Assembly: GCA_963920525.1 (NCBI GenBank)
Contig: OY986437.1
Coordinates: forward strand, 111,344,715 to 111,408,714
Direction of reading: 5' to 3'
Source: Dichetophora obliterata
Lineage: Eukaryota > Arthropoda > Insecta > Diptera > Sciomyzidae
Length of the DNA: 64,000 nt
The translations under genes and the position numbers were made by a program. Shown here in pieces: positions 57,564 through 64,000 of the stretch (position 1 is its first letter; every line of letters begins with the position of its first letter). The notes under the pieces were generated by a model, which did no database searches, was not told the origin of the DNA, and saw only the letters and a program-made list of their open reading frames with translations.

Positions 57564-59350
57564 TGTAACGAACCCTTTTGCTCGTTACTGATTTTTGCTG
57601 AGGTAGGCTCAGTGAGTAAACCAGGGGTTCTTACAAATAATTTATTTACCAATGATTCCGTTGTTTTAAATAAGAAAGCCAGCGATTTAGTTTTAAACTG
57701 TAGTGTAATTCTTTATTATTTTCATTTGTTTTATTTATTGCTTAATGAGTACGTTACTTAGTTGTTATTAATTATTAAGCATTATATAAATTAAAGTGAT
57801 TTAATTAATCCTTGTTTATTCATTTTTATGCCGTTATTTGCTATGATCCCTCTCGCTGTGAGTGACTATGATAGAACTCAGATTAAAACTATGTTCGAAG
57901 GGTGGAGGTACCTTCGCTTAAGATAACTACGTTTTGATTTTAGAGTAAACAACGTTCGAAGGGTGAGGACACCTTCGCTTACGATAACTACGCCTGTCTT
58001 AGAGTAAACAACGTTCGAAGGGTGAGTGTACCCTCGCTTAAGATAACTACGCCTGAGCTTAGAGTAAAAATATGTTCGAAGGGTGAGTACACCTTCGCTT
58101 AAGATAACTACGTTTTGAACTTATAGTAAACAAAGTTCGAAGGGTGAGTACACCTTCGCTTACGATAATTACACCTGAGCTTAGAGTAAAACTATGTTCG
58201 AAGGGTGAGTACACCTTCGCTTAAAATAACTACGTTTTGAACTTAGAGTAAGCAACGTTCGAAGGGTGAGTACACCTTCGCTTAAGATAACTACGCCTGA
58301 CTAAGAGTAAACAACGTTCGAAGGGTGAGTACACCTTCGCTTAAGATAACTACGTTTTGAACTTAGAGTAAGCAACGTTCGAAGGGTGAGTACACCTTCG
58401 CTTAAGATAACTACGTTTTGAACTTAAAGTAAGCAACGTTCGAAGAGTGAGGACACCTTCGCTTAAGATAACTACGCCTGACTTAGAGTAAACAACGTTC
58501 GAAGGGTGAGTACACCTTCGCTTAAGATAACTACGCCTGACTTAGAGTAAACAACGTTCGAAGGGTGAGTACACCTTCGCTTAAGATAACTACGCCTGAC
58601 TTAGAGTAAACAACGTTCGAAGGGTGAGTACACCTTCGCTTAAGATATCTACGCCTGACTTAGAGTAAACAACGTTCGAAGGGTGAGTACACCTTCGCTT
58701 AAGATAACTACGCCTGACTTAGAGTAAACAACGTTCGAAGGGTGAGTACACCTTCGCTTAAGATAACTACGTTTTGAACTTAGAGTAAGCAACGTTCGAA
58801 GGGTGAGTACACCTTCGCTTAAGATAACTACGCCTCACTTAGAGTAAACAACGTTCGAAGGGTGAGTACACCTTCGCTTAAGATAACTACGCCTGACTTA
58901 GAGTAAACAACGTTCGAAGGGTGAGGACACCTTCGCTTAAGATAACTACGATTGAACTAACTACTCAGTCTCAAAGCATGTGCATGCTACTGCGCCTGCG
59001 ACAAGACTGCCTGTCCTAAGCAAACGCGATTGCTTTATATTCTCCAGTTGCCTTTCTGTTCCATGTTCACTTGTTTTGTCTTCCCTGCCTGTGTATATGT
59101 GACTGTGTACATACATATTTGTATGTGTGTATATGTTATTTATTCATTTATTATTTATTTAATGCAATAAACTATAAACTATTATACTTTTCCATATATT
59201 AAGTTTCCAAAAATAAATAATAAATCCTTTAAACATAATTAATTTAATTTAATTAACAATTCATATTTTCCAATTATATTTACATTTCATTATAACATTC
59301 ATTAATGTACTTTGTGAGGCACAAATTGGGTAACAATTTGAGTCCTCACA
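57564..59350 (-). repeat. 5' LTR of the young retrotransposon
   Basis: Same 1787 bp as the 3' LTR. Differences noticed: an A in AGCCAGCGATTTAG near 57681, a G in TTTTATGCCG near 57830, a T in AAGATATCTACG near 58647, and a C in GCCTCACTTAG near 58833. Most of its length is the 59 bp array. The downstream end carries the CTGAGCCTACCTCAGC hairpin in element orientation (plus-strand positions 57600-57616). Confidence 0.92.
57890..58950. repeat. ~59 bp tandem array in the 5' LTR
   Basis: About 18 units, each holding CGTTCGAAGGGTGAGTACAC, CTTCGCTTAAGATAACTACG and either a CCTGACTTAGAGTAAACAA or a TTTTGAACTTAGAGTAAGCAA ending. The unit order equals that of the array in the other LTR. This shows that both were copied from one template by reverse transcription and have not drifted in copy number. 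Confidence 0.9.
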
Positions 59351-59354
59351 ATTA

Positions 59355-59747
59355 TAAAATTCTTAACGGAGTGACATGAGTAGTAATTACAAAAAAATTA
59401 CATTAACTGTGATTGAAATGTGGATCACTAAAATGCACAGCAAACAATTTACTTGAGTGCCCAGGTTCACCTACAGACGGCCTCAACAAATCTGACACTA
59501 TAAGAATGCTAGTTGCACTTTAGTTAAAAAATCACAGCTTAGTCTAAAAGAAAATAGTTTCACTTACTTACTTATTTTTTTGATTCGATACGAACCCTTT
59601 TCGAATTTTTATGAATTTTTTAAAAACCCTTTATTCACGAAAAAATAAAAAACACCTTTCCTTGGCAAACTTTCACTTTTAACTGATATAGTTAATTGCT
59701 AAAAAACACGTGCTAGAGCAAAGCCAACATGGCAATAGATGATACAT
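59355..59747. other. Short stretch between two insertions
   Basis: About 390 bp of AT-rich sequence that joins 52110 when the retrotransposon is removed. It may include the 5' flank or end of the Transib relic, but I find no CAC-type terminus. Confidence 0.4.
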
Positions 59748-60240
59748 GAAGCATTATTTCTGAAGTGATACACCGGAAACTTAAAAGTATTCCGATTTTG
59801 ATGAAATTTAAAACATGTGAAGTTCTAGTGGTTATATAGTCATGTCTTAAATTTTTTTGACCTAGATTAACGGATTATCTTTTTAGATGCTGTTGAATTT
59901 TTGAGTTAAGTGTATGAAAATGCAATTTCAAATTTCTACAGATTTTTAACGGATTGGCGGATTTTAACAAATTAAACGCCAAATGAAAGAAAAAAATAGT
60001 AGTTTTTATACCTTTTACAAGAAATTGCGAAAAAATAATTTTTTTTGTAAATTTTTTTGGTTAAAAAAAAGAAATGCATTTTTCTTAAAATACCTCTCCT
60101 CGGATTTTTTTCATTAATTTTAAAAAATGTCTGGGTTTATTACCTTTTAAAAAATATATCACTTAGAGTGGTGTCTCTTGGGGTTTTCAAGTTACGTACA
60201 TTTATATGAACACTATTATACAACATTTCAGTTTAAACTA
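59748..60240 (+). repeat. Left terminal inverted repeat of the Sola-like transposon
   Basis: Reads inward from GAAGCATTATTTCTGAAG through GATACACCGGAAAC, ATGCAATTTCAAATTTC and ACACTATTATACAACATTTC to CAGTTTAAAC. It matches the right arm with only a few differences, mostly in homopolymer runs. Confidence 0.9.
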
Positions 60241-60316
60241 CAAAAATTTTAATTTTCTGTCCCAAAGATAAGTGAAAAGTGACAAAAAAAAAGATTTTAT
60301 TTGTTAAAAACATTTT

Positions 60317-62198
60317 TTAATTATTTTTATTAATTTTTCTTATAAAAGTGCAATAATTGGAATCTAGCGAATATTTTTTTAATAATAAGGAGTTTTCAGT
60401 TGTTGGTATAATGCAGTGATACCCTTGAGTACCGGGTACAGTTGTTGCTTGTGTAAATCTTAATTTCAAGATTTCAGCCGTCAGAGCTTGATCTTCTTTT
60501 GAACTATAAAAAACTTCAGTCTTCTTCATATTGATTTTTGACCATTCGTATAGTGCTTTGGGATTTAAAATATGGTTTTTGGATGAGGCTTGCAAACTGG
60601 CTCGTGCAGCAAGGCGTTTTAGATTACCTCCTTTTCCGTCGCATGGGCCTTTTCCATGAGCAGTAGCAGCTAAACCAAAATCGCTTTCATGGTAACATAA
60701 ATTGATGAAATTGAATTTGTTTTTAAAATGTTGTGCAGCACCATCCGTGAAATAAAATATTTTTGATGGTTTGAAATGTTTTTTTAGGTAATTTATTATA
60801 ATATTTTGGTATTCATACACGGCAACTGTTTCATGAGTAAGCCTGTCGGATAAAATCGCCAAACTTTTCGTTTTTAATTCTGCCTGCTCCATATAATAAA
60901 TTACCACTGTAAATATTGAACACTGGTCGTTGTTCCAGTGAAACGATTGCGCAGCATTTTGTACAATAAACGCATAATTTTCTGCAAAGTCACATTGAAT
61001 TAAGCATTGGTTTTCCTTGAGACCATTTTTTAATTCTTTGAGAAAAGCAGTCTGTGTATTGGCAATAAAATCGTGAACTTTAAGTTTTTCCAAAAGATTG
61101 CAGCAGTGATCTATGAATTCATCCGTATCCAAAACTTCAGTCTTCAATGTACTTCTATCAGTGTTTTGCCAAACAGAAAATTCCACTCTTTCAATGAAGT
61201 TTTCGTTTAAAAGATTGCTTAACAAACTCTTAAAAGGCTGTACGTCTGGGCAGGAGTTACAATTGTCAAAGTGGCATTGGGAAGTAGGTACCTTGCACAT
61301 AAGCAACTTCAGACAGTCACGATAGCTCTGAAGAGGAACATCAAGATCTTTAGATATGTTTCGAAGGTTCACCGCTTCTAGTAAGAGTTTAACGTTTTCG
61401 TGGTATGTGCAAACACAAACGGTGTGCGTTCCGCTGCTCCCTGCAAGCACACAATGACGTGGTCGAAGTTGTGCAAATTTCGAAAAACCAATTTTGACAT
61501 CGGCATGCTGTTGCTTAAATTTTTCGTGCAGTTCCGAAAGATTGGATAAAATAAGCTTCTTTTGAACTTGTTCTCGAGACCCATCTGGTTTTTTTACCGA
61601 CACAAAATCTTGCATGCCCGGCAATATGCGGCTATTCTCTTCGTCTTCATAGAATGAAAGCGCGAGTGCCTCTATTTCAGCTGATAATTTTCGTCCTCCT
61701 TTGTTAGGGTTTGGCGATGTTAGAATTCCACCTATAGCGACCAATTTTTTCGCCTTGTGTGCCTGTCGTTGGGAAACACCGAACTCAGCAGCCAATCGCT
61801 TTCGACTCCACGATTTTGGAGCTAGAGTCAGCAATAACAGTCTATCCGTATTGCTGGAAAAACTTTTGAACTTATCTCTAATTTGGTTTAAAACTTCCAG
61901 AGCATCTACGTGGTTTCTGTCACAATGAGTATTTTCAAAATCATCTGAAATCGGTGCAACCGTCGGTGTCAGATTCACTTGTTTGAACACTCGTTTTTGT
62001 TTCTGCACGATCTGGTTTCGGTATCTTGAGGAACTTTAACCTGCATGATGTGCACAATTTTTGATCCTTAAGAAAATGAGCTTGCGCTTCTGAGAGAAGC
62101 GACTTCGGAATTTTACTTAGGCCCTTGCCAATTCCATGACCTTTTATTTTGAAAGGGTTGGCGCATTTGAATATCATTGAAATTTTTTTATTTGGCAT
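60317..62198 (-). pseudogene. Sola-like DDD transposase with one frameshift
   Basis: It begins at the ATG at 62198 with a cysteine motif typical of a small zinc-binding domain (KCANPFKIKGHG, LCTSCRLKFLKIPKP). After about 75-85 codons the frame shifts by one base near 61945-62005 and stays open to 60317. Residue numbers here count the second frame from its GTG at 62008: helix-turn-helix-like RKRLAAEFGVSQRQAHKAKK (69-88); cysteine pairs VCVCTYHEN and CHFDNCNSC; QCDFAENYAF (D340); YFTDGAAQHFKNKF (D422); GPCDGKGGNLKRLAARASLQ (D457). D422 and D457 are 34 apart. The second frame has no ATG near its start, so the upstream frame must supply it. Apart from the shift it looks full length. It should excise and insert the element in the nucleus. 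Confidence 0.78.
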
Positions 62199-62450
62199 TA
62201 TAAATCACAAGAACTAACACAACACAATATCAAATCTACAATTAAAATTTATTCCACAAACAAATAAATAAAAGCACCTTAATCAATAAGAAATCAACAA
62301 ATTTTTCTAGGGTGGAGTGAAGATAGGCTAATGTAAACACCACGCTCTGTATCGTGAACATATCAACAAATTGATATGAAAAATTTAATAAGATCTTTAT
62401 ATTAAGGGCAAAAATTACTTCGTTTCACTCCTTTATTACTTTATTATTTA

Positions 62451-62943
62451 GTTAAAACTGAAATGTTGTATAATAGTGTTCATATAAATGTACGTAACTT
62501 GAAAACCCCAAGAGACACCACTCTAAGTGATATATTTTTTAAAAGGTAATAAACCCAGACATTTTTTAAAATTATTTTGAAAAAAATCCGAGGAGAGGTA
62601 TTTTAAGAAAAATGCATTTCTTTTTTTTAACCAAAAAAATTTACAAAAAAAATTATTTTTTCGCAATTTCTTGTAAAAGGTATAAAAACTACTATTTTTT
62701 TCTTTCATTTGGCGTTTAATTTGTTAAAATCCGCCAATCCGTTAAAAATCTGTAGAAATTTGAAATTGCATTTTCATACACTTAACTCAAAAATTCAACA
62801 GCATCTAAAAAGATAATCCGTTAATCTAGGTCAAAAAAATTTAAGACATGACTATATAACCACTAGAACTTCACATGTTTTAAATTTCATCAAAATCGGA
62901 ATACTTTTAAGTTTCCGGTGTATCACTTCAGAAATAATGCTTC
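62451..62943 (-). repeat. Right terminal inverted repeat of the Sola-like transposon
   Basis: Reverse complement of the left arm. It should contain the promoter of the transposase gene, which starts about 250 bases further in. The short 61-codon frame inside (62523-62708) also appears, reversed, in the left arm and is not a gene. Confidence 0.9.
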
Positions 62944-62947
62944 ACAT

Positions 62948-63519
62948 ATACATTCCAGTAACAAACAAAAATACCGTTAGCTGCGAAAAATAATCAACCC
63001 GTGTGTGATAAGGCTCTAAAGAAAAGCCCAGCCTAGAGGCAGTCTTGAGAGTTAGAGGGTTAAGTAGTCGTTATTCGCCTATGTTTAATATAATTTGATG
63101 GAAATTTACAATACTTTGGCGTAGTAGTTTAATTATGTAGTAGTAGAATAATTATGTAATTATTTTTTGAGATAATATTCCTATCATTTAGGCCCTAAAA
63201 AGTTAAAAAAAACATACCTTTGATTTTCACCTGCGCGGCTTACCTTTTGCTGGTTGTCCAATATATGGATACATCCACTCAAAAGTTGTACAGGACCAAA
63301 ATATATTGAAAAAAACCGGATTTATTTATAAATTAGTATAAATCCAAGTGTGATATAATAAATAGTGTGGTATGAATGAAAATAAATTATGATTTTTACA
63401 CAAACCACTGAAACCACTTTCTTTAGCAAAACTTATTACGACCCAAAACACAACTGAGTTAAACGTCATATATATCTCTAAATTTGTGTAAATCATTTAT
63501 GTATATAATTTTATGATGC
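62948..63519. other. No gene recognised
   Basis: AT-rich spacer between the Sola-like element and the second mariner, with no motif seen. Confidence 0.5.
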
Positions 63520-63521
63520 TA

Positions 63522-64000
63522 CGAGGGCCGTTTGATAATTCCGTGAAAAATGAAACAAGGAATGATTTTACGACAAAAAAGTTTCATTTCTCAATATAGT
63601 CTCCTTTCAGCTCGATACACTTCATCCAAAAATACGTTTTCGGAAGATCCTCAAAATAGGCCTCTGTTTCGGTGATGATCTCCTCTGTTTTGGTGATGAT
63701 CTCCTCTGTTTTGGTGATGATCTCCTCTCTGGTGGTGAATCTCTTTCCGCAGAGGCATTTCTTCAGGTTTGGAAACAGAAAATAGTCGAAAGGGGCCAAA
63801 TCTAGAAAATATACTGATTGAGGAGGCAATTCGTACTTGAATTCATAGAATTTTGACATGGGGGCTGGGCGTGTGTGAACGCGCCTATTGTCTTGATGGA
63901 AGAACACTGTTTTCCTCGCCAAATAGGGACGTTTCTCTTTCAAAGCGTAGTTGAAACGGTTCTTTTCGGTAGCATAGTATTCGGTATTGACCGTTCTTTT
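63522..64000 (-). mobile_element. Second mariner, cut by the window edge
   Basis: TA at 63520-63521 is followed by CGAGGGCCGTTTGATAATTC, the same 3' terminus as the mariner at 16545. Only the C-terminal ~40% of the element is in the window. Confidence 0.88.
63584..64000 (-). CDS. mariner transposase, C-terminal part (partial)
   Basis: Open in one frame from the window edge to 63584. It reads RTVNTEYYATEKNRFNYALK, FHQDNRRVHTRPAP (second catalytic D) and DLAPFDYFLFPNLKKCLCGK (third D, 34 residues after the second), then ELKGDYIEK at the end. The third D is kept, unlike the copy at 16607. After FTTRE it contains EEIITKT in three tandem copies, produced by a 21-base DNA triplication near 63664-63730, where relatives have one copy. 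The segment between YFEDLPKTYF and the C-terminus is shortened. Whether the N-terminal part is intact lies outside the window. Confidence 0.82.
   Translation of the reverse strand, partial: KRTVNTEYYATEKNRFNYALKEKRPYLARKTVFFHQDNRRVHTRPAPMSKFYEFKYELPPQSVYFLDLAPFDYFLFPNLKKCLCGKRFTTREEIITKTEEIITKTEEIITETEAYFEDLPKTYFWMKCIELKGDYIEK

Larger units (their letters stand above)
52115..59350 (-). mobile_element. Complete non-autonomous LTR retrotransposon (gypsy-type), 7236 bp
   Basis: Two LTRs of 1787 bp each (52115-53901, 57564-59350) start TGTAACG and end CTCACA and are flanked by ATTA (52111-52114, 59351-59354). On the minus strand the order is 5' LTR (57564-59350), tRNA-Lys-type primer site, gag, decapeptide-repeat frame, acidic ORF, polypurine tract, 3' LTR. 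Comparing the LTRs by eye I find only about four substitutions, so the insertion is young. The internal part is 3662 bp and has no protease, reverse transcriptase or integrase. It must therefore use enzymes from a relative. Confidence 0.92.
59748..62943 (-). mobile_element. Near-intact Sola-like DNA transposon with ~490 bp TIRs
   Basis: The element is 3196 bp. Ends GAAGCATTATTTCTGAAG and CTTCAGAAATAATGCTTC are the tips of long inverted repeats (59748-60240 and 62451-62943) that are almost identical. It is flanked by ACAT on both sides (59744-59747, 62944-62947). A single transposase gene on the minus strand fills the middle. DDD transposase plus 4 bp duplication is the published description of the Sola superfamily. 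My placement rests on that and not on a sequence search. The near identity of the arms suggests recent activity. Confidence 0.82.

Overview
The window looks like gene-poor, AT-rich nuclear DNA of an insect, most likely a higher fly (Diptera: Brachycera). I base this on the mixture of mariner, Transib, Helitron, foldback, jockey-like and LTR elements, on tRNA-derived SINEs, and on a dispersed repeat (about 9690-10384) whose right end resembles sequence I know from fly intergenic DNA. The species cannot be fixed by eye. I found no convincing host gene. Every coding segment I recognise belongs to a transposable element (TE), and almost all are broken.

Layout. 1-16540 is mostly anonymous AT-rich DNA with non-autonomous inverted-repeat elements (4103-4585, 6722-6951, 12901-13668), two copies of a repeat with a tRNA-like box (7550-8285, 10756-11406) and a fly-type dispersed repeat. 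16545-17470 is a dead mariner. 18260-21520 holds CCCGGGAT-rich sequence and a small inverted-repeat element split by a 999 bp solo LTR. About 24840-29500 is a jockey/CR1-like non-LTR retrotransposon on the minus strand, interrupted by a rearranged Sola-like DNA transposon (25846-28920). 29866-32004 and 34741-36228 are large palindromic elements. 36805-42468 is a Tc1/mariner-type element whose gene is split by a solo LTR that itself carries a foldback element, a MITE (miniature inverted-repeat element) and a Helitron; a SINE sits near the 3' end of the same gene. 44045-45166 is a DD41D mariner relative. 46800-50104 is an unassigned intron-containing DDE transposon. 50384-51910 is a Transib (RAG1-like) relic.

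The most informative part is 52115-62943. First comes a complete, very young, non-autonomous LTR retrotransposon: 1787 bp LTRs that differ at about four positions, a tRNA-Lys-type primer site, a polypurine tract and a 4 bp target duplication. It has gag and two unusual frames but no pol. Then comes a nearly intact 3196 bp Sola-like transposon with about 490 bp terminal inverted repeats and a DDD transposase that is one frameshift away from an open frame. A second mariner runs off the right edge.

These elements do not form a pathway. They are a layered insertion history, readable because many target-site duplications (TSDs) are still visible. The young LTR element must borrow reverse transcriptase and integrase from another element. 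It also encodes an acidic protein with three SUMO-interaction-like motifs and a decapeptide-repeat frame that lacks its own ATG; these are the most novel coding material here.
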